Shown here: one piece after another, positions 41,917-50,377 of the stretch
Numbering within the stretch: position 1 is the stretch's first letter
Layout of the letters: every line of letters begins with the position of its first letter
Assembly (NCBI RefSeq): GCF_004365355.1
Contig: NZ_SODP01000002.1
Span: 863,838-927,837, forward strand
Source: Kribbella pratensis
GTDB taxonomy: Bacteria > Actinomycetota > Actinomycetes > Propionibacteriales > Kribbellaceae
Length of the DNA: 64,000 nucleotides
Reading direction: 5' to 3'
Made by a program: the position numbers and the translations under genes
Notes under the pieces: generated by a model
The model's database searches: none
Told to the model about the DNA's origin: nothing
Seen by the model: only the letters and a program-made list of their open reading frames with translations

Positions 41917-42747
41917 TCAGAAGCAGGTCCGGTCCTCGCTTCGCGGGTCGTCCACACGGCGGCTGCGGTAGATGTCGCCGAGCAGGGCGGTCCGCCTCCA
42001 CGGTCGGGCCTTGTCGAACCAGACGCTGTACGCCGACCGCTCGAGGTCGGCGTACACCAGTCCCTCGCCACCGTCGAGCTGCGCGACGTAGCGCCCGTCG
42101 GGGCCGATCACGCCGGAGTTCATCAGGTGTGAGGTCTGGGAAGGCAGGGCCATTCCCGTCCAGTACGTGTTGATCGACGCATAGGCACGCGCCTTCGCCT
42201 CGAAGACCTCGTCGACGGGGTACGCCGACAGCAGCAGGCAGTCGACGCCGAGTTCACCGTACTGCGTGAACAGGTCGGGGAAGTTGATCTCGACGCAGAT
42301 CGCGCAGCCGAACCGGTACCCGTCGACGTCGAACACGACCGGCTCGAAACCGGGGCTGTAGAACGTGGTGATCTCGGTGTGCGAGCAGAACCGCTTGTCG
42401 TAGCGATCGACGATCGTCCCCTGATCGGAGATCACGTACAGGCTGTTGTGCGGCCGGTGGGGCGGAGTCAGCGGATGCGCGGAGCCGAGCACGACCCAGA
42501 TCCGCAGCTCGGCGGCCAGGGCGATGATCTGCTCGAGCTCGCCGCGGACCGCCGGCCAGTCGACGTGGCCCCAGTCCTGGATCTGTTCCTTGGCGTACCC
42601 CGACAGAAACCCTTCGGGGAACTGCACCAATCGGGCCTGTTCAGCGCCGGCTTCGCGCATCAATCGCCGTACTGTCTCGCCGTTGCTGCGAACGTCGGCG
42701 GTCGCGGTGGTCTGCGCCACGGCGATGCGAAGAGATTGCTTGGTCAC
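41917..42747 (-). CDS. Carbon-nitrogen hydrolase (nitrilase superfamily)
   Basis: A 276-residue nitrilase-fold amidase. The catalytic triad is visible as Glu in QFPEGFLSGY near residue 44, Lys in RYDKRFCSH near residue 112 and Cys in GCAICVEINFPD near residue 145. GTG 42747 is preferred because GGAGG lies six bases upstream; an ATG at 42753 directly abuts the GGAGG and longer upstream frames are arginine-rich shadows. Substrate is unknown; an aliphatic amide or carbamoyl compound is typical for the branch. Confidence 0.87.
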   Translation of the reverse strand: MTKQSLRIAVAQTTATADVRSNGETVRRLMREAGAEQARLVQFPEGFLSGYAKEQIQDWGHVDWPAVRGELEQIIALAAELRIWVVLGSAHPLTPPHRPHNSLYVISDQGTIVDRYDKRFCSHTEITTFYSPGFEPVVFDVDGYRFGCAICVEINFPDLFTQYGELGVDCLLLSAYPVDEVFEAKARAYASINTYWTGMALPSQTSHLMNSGVIGPDGRYVAQLDGGEGLVYADLERSAYSVWFDKARPWRRTALLGDIYRSRRVDDPRSEDRTCF

Positions 42748-42931
42748 GGTCATCCTCCGTACCCCGGGCACGCGGCTCCCCCAGCGACCACGTCCGAGGC
42801 GGTCGGATCGATGACAGCGACCTGAGACCCGAAGTCCCTTTGCCTTCACGGTGGATCACGCTGGGGGCGATCGACGAAGGTTCGGCGTAGGCCACGCCGC
42901 AGCACATCGTGCCCGCTGGGCCCGAATCCCG

Positions 42932-43957
42932 TCAAGCGACGCCTGGGGTGATGACGGTGATGCCGGGCGGGGTTCCAGCGGATAGTGCTGCGAGGGCGGC
43001 GGGGGTTTCGGCGAGGGTGATGGTTCGGGTGATGAGCTCAGCCGGGTGGAGGTTGCCTGAAGCAACTAACGCGAGCATTTCGGGGTAGGCGTGGGCGGGC
43101 ATGCCGTGGCTGCCCAGCCAGGACAGTTCCTGGCCGATCAGGCGACCTACGTCAAGCTGGACGCCGGAGGGCAGCAGGCCGATCTGGACGTGGCGGCCTC
43201 GGGGGCGGAGGGACGTCAGGGCTTGCTGGACGATGTCGCTGGAGCCCAGGGCGTCGATGGTGACATGAGCCCCGCCGAGATCCTGGATCTCGGCGGCGAC
43301 CTGGTCCGAGGCCTCAACTGTGTGCACGGCGCCGTACTCGCGGGCCAGCTTCAGCGCGTCGGGGTTGGTGTCGATCGCGACGACTGAAGCACCCAGGGCG
43401 CTGGCGATCATGACGGCGGACAGGCCCACGCCGCCGCAGCCGAAGACGGCTACGCGTTCGCCGGCGCGGACCTTGCCGACCTGGTGAACCGCGCGGAACG
43501 ACGTCGCGAAGCGGCAGCCCAGGCCGGCGGCAGTGGCGAAGTCCATATCGTCAGGAAGGCGGACCAGATTCACGGAGGCGTATGGCACAGCGACGTACTC
43601 GGCGAACGAGCCCCAGTAGTTGAAGCCGGGCTGTAGCTGGTTGGGGCAGACCTGTTGGTTGCCCTCCAAGCACTGCTCGCAAGTGCCGCACGCGCAGATG
43701 AAGGGAGTCGTGACCCGGTCGCCGACCTGCCAGCCGGTCACGCCGGCGCCGACCGCCGCGATCGTCCCCGCCAGCTCGTGCCCGGGCACGTGCGGCAGCA
43801 CGATGTCGGCGTCGTGGCCCATCCAGCCGTGCCAGTCGCTGCGGCACAGCCCGGTCGCCTCGACTCGCAAAACGACCGCGCCGTCCGCCGCGACAGGCTT
43901 CGGGACGTCCCGTACGACGGGCACGACGCCGTACTCCTCAATGACTACTGCGCGCAT
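42932..43957 (-). CDS. Zinc-dependent alcohol dehydrogenase (MDR family)
   Basis: A 341-residue dehydrogenase. Catalytic zinc ligands are Cys in GLCRSDWHGW and the His-Glu pair in VPGHELAG; the structural zinc lobe is CACGTCEQCLEGNQQVC. The Rossmann motif is VFGCGGVGLSAVMIA near residue 170. It is transcribed in the same direction as the nitrilase gene but separated by 184 bases, so a functional link is uncertain. The gene ends 13 bases before the ThiS-like gene begins on the same strand. Confidence 0.93.
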   Translation of the reverse strand: MRAVVIEEYGVVPVVRDVPKPVAADGAVVLRVEATGLCRSDWHGWMGHDADIVLPHVPGHELAGTIAAVGAGVTGWQVGDRVTTPFICACGTCEQCLEGNQQVCPNQLQPGFNYWGSFAEYVAVPYASVNLVRLPDDMDFATAAGLGCRFATSFRAVHQVGKVRAGERVAVFGCGGVGLSAVMIASALGASVVAIDTNPDALKLAREYGAVHTVEASDQVAAEIQDLGGAHVTIDALGSSDIVQQALTSLRPRGRHVQIGLLPSGVQLDVGRLIGQELSWLGSHGMPAHAYPEMLALVASGNLHPAELITRTITLAETPAALAALSAGTPPGITVITPGVA

Positions 43958-43970
43958 CGGGCCAGCTTAA

Positions 43971-44246
43971 TCAGCCGCCCGCGACCGCCGGGATGATCGA
44001 GACCTGGCCGCCGTCCTTGATGGCGGTCTGCAGGCCGTCGGCGAAGCGTACGTCGTCATCGTCGACGTACACGTTCACGAACCGGCGCAGCTCGCCCGCG
44101 TCGTCCAGCACGCGACCCTTGATCCCCGGGTACGACGCGTCCAGCGAGTCGAGCACCTCGGTCAGCGTCGAGCCCTCCGCGGACACCTCGGACACGCCCT
44201 GGGTGTACGGACGCAGGATGGTCGGAACCCGAACGCTCACACTCAC
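43971..44246 (-). CDS. MoaD/ThiS family sulfur-carrier protein
   Basis: A 91-residue ubiquitin-fold protein ending in the diglycine PAVAGG that is adenylated and turned into a thiocarboxylate in this family. Internal landmarks are TLTEVLDSLDASYPGI and FVNVYVDDDDVRF, as in CysO and MoaD. GTG 44246 overlaps the threonine-synthase-like stop (GTGA), so the carrier is made with that PLP enzyme. By analogy with the CysO-CysM pair, it may donate sulfur to a substrate bound by its partner. No MoeB-like activating enzyme or JAMM protease is next to it. Confidence 0.92.
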   Translation of the reverse strand: MSVSVRVPTILRPYTQGVSEVSAEGSTLTEVLDSLDASYPGIKGRVLDDAGELRRFVNVYVDDDDVRFADGLQTAIKDGGQVSIIPAVAGG

Positions 44247-45502
44247 TGCAGGCCTGCCTTCACGAAGGCGTCGTACGACGCGGGGATGGTCACCTTGGGG
44301 CCGACCCGGTCGGCCACGGCGTCGAGCGTCTTCAGCCCGTCGCCGGAGTTGATGATCACGGTCTCGGCCTCGGGGTCGAGCTGGCCGGTCGCGATCAGCT
44401 TCTTCAGCGTCGCGACGGTCACACCGCCGGCAGTCTCGGCGAAGACGCCCTCGGTCCGGGCCAGCAGCTGGATGCCCTCGATAACCTCTTCGTCGCTGAC
44501 GTCCTCGATCGCACCACCGGTCCGGCGGGCGACGTCCAGGACGTACGGACCGTCGGCCGGGTTGCCGATCGCCAGCGACTTCGCGATCGTGTCCGGCTTG
44601 ACCGGCTTGACCACGTCGTGGCCGTCGCGGAACGCCTGCGCGACCGGAGAGCAGCCGGTCGCCTGCGCGCCGTACACCTTGTAGTCGGTGGCGTCGACCA
44701 GGCCGAGCTTGCCGAGCTCGGTGAAGCCCTTGTCGATCTTGGTCAGCTGTGAACCGGACGCGACCGGGATCACGATCTGCTGCGGCAGCCGCCAGCCGAG
44801 CTGCTCGGCGATCTCGAACGCCAGCGTCTTGGAGCCTTCGGAGTAGTACGGACGGACGTTGACGTTGACGAACGCCCAGCCCTCCTCCTCGCCGGCAATC
44901 TCGGAGGCAAGCTTGTTCACGTCGTCGTAGTTGCCCTCGACGGCGACCAGCGTGCCGCCGTACACAGCGGTGGTGATCACCTTCGGGCGCTCGAGGTCGT
45001 GCGGGATGAACACGACCGAGCGGATGCCGGCCCGGGCGGCGGCCGCGGCGACGGCGTTGGCCAGGTTGCCGGTGGAGGGGCAGGCGAAGACCTTCATGCC
45101 CAGCTCGCGGGTCGCGCTGAGCGCGGAGGCAACCACCCGGTCCTTGAAGGAGTGGGTCGGGTTGCCGGAGTCGTCCTTCACCCACAGCTTGCGCAGGCCG
45201 AGCTCGCGGGCCAGGTTGCGGGCGTCGATGAGCCGGGTGTACCCCGGCTCGGTGTTCGGGTAGCTGGCCACGTCGACGGGGACGGGCAGCAGCGGCTGGT
45301 ACCGCCAGATGTTCTTGGGTCCGGCCTCGATCTGCTCGCGGGTGATCGTCGGGTACTCGTATCCGACCTCGAGCGGACCGAAGCACTCCATACAGGCGTA
45401 GAACGGGCCGAGCGGCGACTTCGCCCCACAGGCGCGACAGCTCAGGTGCGTACCGTTGCCGAAGGCACCTTCACGGATCGTGTGGGTGGCGGTCTGGCTC
45501 AT
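44243..45502 (-). CDS. thrC: Threonine-synthase-like PLP enzyme
   Basis: A 419-residue fold-type II PLP enzyme. The Lys Schiff base is in SGNPTHSFKDRVV near residue 98. An N-terminal zinc-ribbon-like segment CRACGAKSPLGPFYACMECF precedes it. Overall similarity is to threonine synthase, which uses O-phosphohomoserine. The unusual context, a SAM-I riboswitch upstream and a diglycine sulfur carrier coupled downstream, suggests that it may instead exchange the phosphate for sulfur to give homocysteine. Threonine synthesis remains the conservative call. The ATG lies 13 bases after the riboswitch. Confidence 0.88.
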   Translation of the reverse strand: MSQTATHTIREGAFGNGTHLSCRACGAKSPLGPFYACMECFGPLEVGYEYPTITREQIEAGPKNIWRYQPLLPVPVDVASYPNTEPGYTRLIDARNLARELGLRKLWVKDDSGNPTHSFKDRVVASALSATRELGMKVFACPSTGNLANAVAAAAARAGIRSVVFIPHDLERPKVITTAVYGGTLVAVEGNYDDVNKLASEIAGEEEGWAFVNVNVRPYYSEGSKTLAFEIAEQLGWRLPQQIVIPVASGSQLTKIDKGFTELGKLGLVDATDYKVYGAQATGCSPVAQAFRDGHDVVKPVKPDTIAKSLAIGNPADGPYVLDVARRTGGAIEDVSDEEVIEGIQLLARTEGVFAETAGGVTVATLKKLIATGQLDPEAETVIINSGDGLKTLDAVADRVGPKVTIPASYDAFVKAGLQ

Positions 45503-45515
45503 GAGTGAGGTTCCC

Positions 45516-45656
45516 CTCTCATCTTCCCCGGGGGCCGGATCTCGGCGCGGGACGGATTTGGCACCGTTCCCTCGCTGAGATCACCCCGGACGGGGTCTCG
45601 ACGGGGAGGGTTGCCGGGACGTCAACGGGCCGTTTCCCTCAGTCCCTCTGGATGAG
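45516..45656 (-). ncRNA. SAM-I (S-box) riboswitch
   Basis: On the minus strand the region begins CTCATCCAGAGGGACTGAGG and continues with the family core GAAACGGCCCG, then CCCGGCAACC, later GGTGCCAAATCC, and closes with GATGAG; CTCATC/GATGAG is the P1 stem. These are the conserved SAM-I elements. The P1 3' strand is followed at once by AGGGGAACC, the ribosome site of the threonine-synthase-like gene, so SAM binding would reduce its translation. A TAATCT -10 (45666-45671) places transcription start at about 45659, right at the riboswitch. Sulfur or methionine control of the operon is therefore strongly implied. Confidence 0.92.
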
Positions 45657-45740
45657 CTGCCCCCGAGATTACCCAATCGGGTCCATATTGTGTCTTGTGA
45701 TCCCACCATCCGAGACGGGCGATCTCAGCTCCGGAGCAGC

Positions 45741-46988
45741 TCAGGCGGCCCGGTCCCGGCGTACGTCGAGCATCCGCATCAGTGGAGTCGCGGCGACGCC
45801 GTGGACGACCACACTCAGCACGACGGTGAAGCCGACGGTCGCCCACAGCCACGGCAGGTCGGTGCGGAAGTCGGCGCCGGCGTACGCCAGGTAGAACACC
45901 GAGCCGACGCCGCGGATGCCGAACGCGGCGGTGACCCAGCGTTCGGAGCGACGCATCGGCGTCCCGGCCAGCGACACCCAGGCGGTCAGTGGACGGAGGA
46001 CCAGCACGAGCAGGACGCCCAGCGCGGCACCGGCGAAGGTCAGCGGCCGCAGCAGCCCGGCCGTGATCGCCGATCCGAGCAGCAGCAGGATCCCCCAGGT
46101 CAGGATGTGTTCGAGCTGCTCGATGAACCCGTGCAGCTCCTCGTGGAAGTCGTGGTGCCGCTCGGCCGCGCGGAGCGTCAGAGCGGCGATGAACACGGCA
46201 ACGAATCCGTAGCCGTGCAGCACCTGGGCGAGTCCGTAAACACCGAGCGTCATCGCGAGGGCCAGCACGGGTTCCCGCGACTCCGCCAGGCGGAAGGTGC
46301 GCGAGGGTGCGGAGAAGGCCATCTTGCCGAGCAGCCAGCCGACCCCGACGCCGACCAGTACGCCGATGACGGTCCGCCCGATCAGATCCCAGGCGAACCA
46401 CTCGAGCGCCCAGCCACCCACCGCGCCCTTCGTGGCCCCGAACACGGCCGCGTACACGAACGGGAACGCCAGACCGTCGTTCAGGCCGGCTTCCGAGGTC
46501 AGCGCGAAGCGGACCTCGTCGTCCTCCTCCGGCTCGGCGTCCGCGCCGGTCGACGGGCCCTGGACCTGCACGTCCGAGGCGAGGACCGGATCGGTCGGCG
46601 CGAGTACGGCGCCGAGCAGCAACGCGGTCGCGGGCGCCAGGCCGAGCAGCCAGCCCGCACCGGCGACCGCCGCGATGCAGGCGGGCATCGCGACGAGCAG
46701 AAGCCGCCAGGTCACCTTCCACCGGTGCCAGCCGATCGGGCGGTCGATCGCCAGGCCGACACCCATCAAAGCGACCAGGATGGTCAGCTCGGCCAAGTGC
46801 TTGGTGAGGCTGGACTCGACGATCGGACTGAGGTGGGACTGGTCGACAGCGAGCCCGAGGAGCACGCCCGCACCGAGGAAGCCGATCGGTGCGGAGACGG
46901 CGTACCGGCGGAGCAGACGCGGCAGAACGGCGCCGAGCAGCAGCGCCAGGCCTGCGACGAGATACAGGCCGTCCCCGTTGATGGTCAT
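45741..46988 (-). CDS. Cation/proton antiporter (Na+/H+, CPA1/NhaP type)
   Basis: A 415-residue membrane protein with about twelve helices. Signature pieces are VLAPTDPVLASDVQVQ (the TDP ion-pathway motif) and ALTSEAGLNDGLAFPFVYAA (the ND motif). The overall pattern fits the NhaP-like branch that keeps Na+ or K+ and pH balance. It lies between the riboswitch operon and an AlkA-like gene on the same strand without overlap and is probably independent. Confidence 0.9.
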   Translation of the reverse strand: MTINGDGLYLVAGLALLLGAVLPRLLRRYAVSAPIGFLGAGVLLGLAVDQSHLSPIVESSLTKHLAELTILVALMGVGLAIDRPIGWHRWKVTWRLLLVAMPACIAAVAGAGWLLGLAPATALLLGAVLAPTDPVLASDVQVQGPSTGADAEPEEDDEVRFALTSEAGLNDGLAFPFVYAAVFGATKGAVGGWALEWFAWDLIGRTVIGVLVGVGVGWLLGKMAFSAPSRTFRLAESREPVLALAMTLGVYGLAQVLHGYGFVAVFIAALTLRAAERHHDFHEELHGFIEQLEHILTWGILLLLGSAITAGLLRPLTFAGAALGVLLVLVLRPLTAWVSLAGTPMRRSERWVTAAFGIRGVGSVFYLAYAGADFRTDLPWLWATVGFTVVLSVVVHGVAATPLMRMLDVRRDRAA

Positions 46989-46997
46989 AGTGTGGGT

Positions 46998-47945
46998 CTA
47001 GCGCAGTCGATGGGTCGCCCCCGGAGTGTGGGTGGGTAGCGCCTTGCGCGGGCCGTAACGGGGATGACCGATCCCGGTCAGCTCCAACAGTCGTTGCACC
47101 CGGAAACGGTGTCCTCGATAGGGCTCGATCAGCTCGGCGCAGCCGTCGTCATCCAGCTCCTCGCCGATCAAGGCGTACGACACGTTGCGCGACACGTGGT
47201 AGTCCGCGAACGAGAACGCATCCGCGTCCCCATGCGCCCGCTGCCGTACTTCGGCCGCCGTCCACACGCCGACTCCCGGCAGGGACCGCAGCCGCCGCTC
47301 GATCTCCTCGGAATCGGTCAGCTCGAGCGTCCGCTCCAACGCCTTCGCCCGCGTCGCCGCGGTCAGCACGACACGCGACCGCCGCCCCTCGACACCGGCC
47401 CGCAGCCACTGCCACGACGGGATCCGCCGCCAGTCCTCCGGCGCCGGGGGCACCATCATCTGCCGCCCGTCCGGTGCGGCCGGCCCCGGCGCAGGTTCGC
47501 CGTACTCACGGAGCAGCAGCCGCCACGCCCGGAACGCCTCCTTGCCGGTCACGACCTGCTCGATCGCTGCCGCAGCCATGGCCTCGAACACCGCCCGCGT
47601 CCGCGGCACGCGCACATGGGGAAACCGCCGCGCCGCATCCACCAACGCCCGATGCTCCGGCAGCGGCTCGAACCCGTCCCAACTGTCCCGGTCGCCCAGC
47701 AACTCCGGCACGGCGTCGAGCGCCCACTCGGCCCCAGGGCCCCAGGCCTCGGCCTCCACACCCCCGGCGTGCGGAGTCAACCGCAGCTGCACTGGTCCGT
47801 CAGGCGTCCGGGTGGCCCGCCACACCGTCCGCCGCCCCGCATCGAACACGTACGCCGGATCGCCCGGCCCCTTCCGAAGGCCTCCGATCACCGAATGCGG
47901 ATCGACCACTCGCCCCGCGCGCCAGACCCGCACCACCGAACTCAC
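46998..47945 (-). CDS. DNA-3-methyladenine glycosylase II family protein (AlkA-like)
   Basis: A 315-residue HhH-GPD base-excision glycosylase. The helix-hairpin-helix is LPGVGVWTAAEV near residue 228 and the catalytic Asp is in FSFADYHVSRNV about 20 residues on. The N-terminal beta-rich domain is as in AlkA. Start is GTG 47945. It lacks a fused Ada domain and no ada or ogt gene is adjacent, so alkylation-inducible control is not evident. Confidence 0.88.
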   Translation of the reverse strand: MSSVVRVWRAGRVVDPHSVIGGLRKGPGDPAYVFDAGRRTVWRATRTPDGPVQLRLTPHAGGVEAEAWGPGAEWALDAVPELLGDRDSWDGFEPLPEHRALVDAARRFPHVRVPRTRAVFEAMAAAAIEQVVTGKEAFRAWRLLLREYGEPAPGPAAPDGRQMMVPPAPEDWRRIPSWQWLRAGVEGRRSRVVLTAATRAKALERTLELTDSEEIERRLRSLPGVGVWTAAEVRQRAHGDADAFSFADYHVSRNVSYALIGEELDDDGCAELIEPYRGHRFRVQRLLELTGIGHPRYGPRKALPTHTPGATHRLR

Positions 47946-47992
47946 CCGTCAAGTCTTACCCACCCCGCCGACAGAACCGCATACTGGGCGGC

Positions 47993-48460
47993 ATGACGGC
48001 CTGGCAGTGGGTCAAGTTGGTGGGAAACTTCCTCAATCTGTCCACGCTGGCCGGCACCTTCGTCGGCATCCTGGGACGAGCGAAATTCACCCGCGGCCCA
48101 CGCGGCCTGTACTTCGCGAACGGCTACAAGCTCGGCTTCCCGGTCGCGGGCGCGTTCACGATCGGCAACGTCATCCTCAGCAAGAACGACCGCTCGTACT
48201 TCGACGATCCGGCGTTGCTGCGGCACGAGGAGCGCCATTCCTGGCAGTACTTCTGCCTGATCGGGTTGCCGATGCTGCCGTTGTACGTCGTCGGCGTGGT
48301 GATCTCTTTCCTTCTGACGGGCGATCCGGCGTCACGGAATCCGTTCGAGCGGATGGCCAACCTGAAGGACGGCGGGTACGTCGAACGGCCGATCCAGCCG
48401 CTCGGGAAGACCGTGACGCAGGCGTTCAGCGTGCTGAGATCGCGTCCGAAAGGGCCGTGA
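47993..48460 (+). CDS. Small membrane protein with an HExxH motif
   Basis: A 155-residue protein with two hydrophobic regions (about residues 9-25 and 90-110). Between them, LLRHEERHSWQY near residue 82 contains HEERH, matching the HExxH zinc-metallopeptidase pattern. No family is recognised, and the motif could be chance. The final 35 bases overlap the convergent otsB gene. It starts 47 bases from the divergent AlkA-like gene. Confidence 0.72.
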   Translation: MTAWQWVKLVGNFLNLSTLAGTFVGILGRAKFTRGPRGLYFANGYKLGFPVAGAFTIGNVILSKNDRSYFDDPALLRHEERHSWQYFCLIGLPMLPLYVVGVVISFLLTGDPASRNPFERMANLKDGGYVERPIQPLGKTVTQAFSVLRSRPKGP

Positions 48461-49259
48461 GGACGGTCACCACACCGCTCGGATCGTCGACGACGATATC
48501 CGCGGCCTCGATCAGCTCGGTCGCGTTCGACGACCGCGTCGCCAGCAGTACGGCGGCCAGCCCGTGCTCGCGCTCCTCGGAGATCGCCCGGTACGCGGCG
48601 AGGTCGCCCAGGTCGTCCCCGGCGTACAGGATCGACCGGGCGCCGGTCGACTCGATCAGGCTGCGGATGGCGACGCCCTTGTCGATGCCGCGCGGGCGCA
48701 GCTCCAGCACGAGGTTGCCGGGCTCCAGCCGCAGCTCGGTCTCCTCGGCCAGCGCGGTCAGCGGCCCGCGCAGCAGCTCGAACGCACCGGTCGGATCATC
48801 CAGCCGCCGCGTGTGCACCGCCAGTGAGCTGTCCTTGTCCTCCACAAAGGCATCCGGTACGCCGGCCTCGGTCAGCAGCCCCGGCAAGCGGCTTCGAGCC
48901 GTCGCGACCCCAGGCGGCACCGGCGCGGTGGTCACCTTGCCGGTCGCGGCGTCCCACCGCTCGAGTCCGTAGTGGCCGAGCACTACGAGCTGACCGAGAC
49001 CGGGGTGAGCGCTGACTCCCGAGAGCTCCGTAGCCACGAGCGCTGGACGACCGGTCACGATCGCCACCTGGCCGACCGACCGGGCCAGCCGGGCCAGCGC
49101 GTCCAGAGCGCCCTCGACGGGCCGGGATCGGGCGGGGTCCTCGACGAGCGGCGACAGGACGCCGTCGAAGTCGGACGAGATCACTGCGGTCGCCGGGTCG
49201 GCGACGATGGCTTCCCAGCCCGCCCGCCCGGCGTCGGTCTCGATGACCGGAGTACTCAT
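48426..49259 (-). CDS. otsB: Trehalose-6-phosphate phosphatase
   Basis: A 277-residue HAD phosphatase giving trehalose from trehalose-6-phosphate. The nucleophile motif SSDFDGVLSPL (DxD) is near residue 30, then VTGRP (motif II), RPRGIDKGVAI (Lys, motif III) and AGDDLGDLAAY (motif IV). The ATG overlaps the LytR_C gene stop, making a three-gene operon with that gene and DUF3263. The partner synthase otsA is 3.5 kb away in a divergent operon, so both trehalose genes are close but separately transcribed. Confidence 0.95.
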   Translation of the reverse strand: MSTPVIETDAGRAGWEAIVADPATAVISSDFDGVLSPLVEDPARSRPVEGALDALARLARSVGQVAIVTGRPALVATELSGVSAHPGLGQLVVLGHYGLERWDAATGKVTTAPVPPGVATARSRLPGLLTEAGVPDAFVEDKDSSLAVHTRRLDDPTGAFELLRGPLTALAEETELRLEPGNLVLELRPRGIDKGVAIRSLIESTGARSILYAGDDLGDLAAYRAISEEREHGLAAVLLATRSSNATELIEAADIVVDDPSGVVTVLTALSDAISAR

Positions 49260-49918
49260 CCGGCGTAGTCCGAGGTGAGGATCACGGTCAGGCGATCCTT
49301 CTTCATGTTGTCCAGCGCGCCCTTGCTCCGGCCGACGCCGATGTCATGTGCGAGCTGGTTCGCGGCGTCCAGCATGCCCGGCGGGTAGTACACGGTGCTT
49401 TCGGCGATCTTGCCGTGCCAGTTGTCGGGCGAACCGGCGACCGTCCAGCCGGCCTGCCGCGCCCGGCCCGCGACCTCGTCGGCCAGACCCTTGCGCGGCG
49501 TGTTGTTGTACACCTCGATCGCCGGCCGCTCCTCCACCGGGATCGTCACCGGCTGCGTCCCAGGCGCCTGAGTAGGCGGCTGGGTAGGTTGCGACGTCGG
49601 TTGCGTCGGTGCGGTCGACGACGGTGCGCTCGTCGGCGCCGTCGACGGCTTGGACGGCGTGACCTCCGGCGGCGTCGTGGTCTGGGTGGAGGGCCGCGGG
49701 ATGCTCGCGGCGACGGTTGAGGGTCCGGACGACGGTTTGGGCGACGGCTTGCTGCTCGGCTTCGCCGCAGCGCCGGACTGCTCGTCGGCCTTGCTGTCGT
49801 GCCCGCGGGTCCCGAACAGCACCAGCAGACCGGCCACGATCGCGACGACGGCAGCCACGGCGACGAGGGAGGACAGCACCTGACCCCGCTCGCCACGGGA
49901 TGCCCGAAGGCGGGACAT
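49256..49918 (-). CDS. LytR_C domain membrane protein
   Basis: A 220-residue protein with a membrane segment at residues 16-37, a Pro/Ser/Thr-rich linker of about 75 residues (many PTQPTSQP-type repeats) and a LytR C-terminal domain (AIEVYNNTPRKGLADEVAGRA onwards). It lacks the catalytic LCP domain, so it is not a cell-wall ligase by itself; a role in envelope or peptidoglycan binding is likely. ATG 49918 begins just after the DUF3263 stop (49921). Confidence 0.87.
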   Translation of the reverse strand: MSRLRASRGERGQVLSSLVAVAAVVAIVAGLLVLFGTRGHDSKADEQSGAAAKPSSKPSPKPSSGPSTVAASIPRPSTQTTTPPEVTPSKPSTAPTSAPSSTAPTQPTSQPTQPPTQAPGTQPVTIPVEERPAIEVYNNTPRKGLADEVAGRARQAGWTVAGSPDNWHGKIAESTVYYPPGMLDAANQLAHDIGVGRSKGALDNMKKDRLTVILTSDYAG

Positions 49919-49920
49919 GG

Positions 49921-50229
49921 TCAGACCTCGATGCCCAGTCGGCGTGCGGAGCGGGCGCGCTGGCGGGCGGCGCGGAGGCGGCGCAGGCGCTTGACCAGCA
50001 ACGGGTCGTGCGCGAGGGCCTCGGGCCGGTCGATGAGCGCGTTGAGAACCTGGTAGTACCGGGTCGCCGACATCTGGAACTGGTCCCGGATCGCCTGCTC
50101 CTTCGCCCCGGCGTACTTCCACCAGTGGCGCTCGAAGGCGAGGATCTGCCCGTCCCTCTCGGAGAGTCCGGCGACGGCCGGCGGCGCAGCTTCGGCGTGG
50201 CCGGAAGAGCTGGCGTTGGCGCTGTCCAT
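49921..50229 (-). CDS. DUF3263 family protein
   Basis: A 102-residue actinobacterial protein with a helix-turn-helix-like core: FERHWWKYAGAKEQAIRD and MSATRYYQVLNALID, then an Arg-rich tail LRRLRAARQRARSARR. The family resembles a DNA-binding module and is often next to LytR_C genes. ATG 50229 is chosen because a good promoter (-10 TACAGT) lies between it and the longer ATG at 50304, which itself overlaps the -35. Confidence 0.9.
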   Translation of the reverse strand: MDSANASSSGHAEAAPPAVAGLSERDGQILAFERHWWKYAGAKEQAIRDQFQMSATRYYQVLNALIDRPEALAHDPLLVKRLRRLRAARQRARSARRLGIEV

Positions 50230-50274
50230 CTGCTGCTGACTCCTGTGCGGTCGGTGATCGTCCGTCCGCGCTCC

Positions 50275-50304
50275 ACTGTACGTGTTGAACAACAGCGATG
50301 TCAT
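50275..50304 (-). promoter_or_regulatory. Promoter of the DUF3263-LytR_C-otsB operon
   Basis: Reading on the minus strand, ATGACA (-35, 50304-50299), an 18-base spacer and TACAGT (-10, 50280-50275) match the sigma-70 pattern. It lies 46 bases upstream of the chosen DUF3263 start and faces the amidase gene start at 50378. Confidence 0.5.
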
Positions 50305-50377
50305 TCACCCGTGACACGACACGGAGCGTGTCGTCGGCGGACGGCCGGGTGTCAGCAACTCTGGCAGGATCTCTGCC

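Noticed and set aside
42748-42849. Longer nitrilase start
   Set aside because: The added residues are Arg/Gly-rich with no nitrilase similarity, and GTG 42747 has a well-placed GGAGG.
42883-42899. Hairpin CGGCGT-AGGCC-ACGCCG as a terminator after the alcohol dehydrogenase
   Set aside because: The 6-bp stem is not followed by a T-run on either strand and such stems are common in GC-rich DNA.
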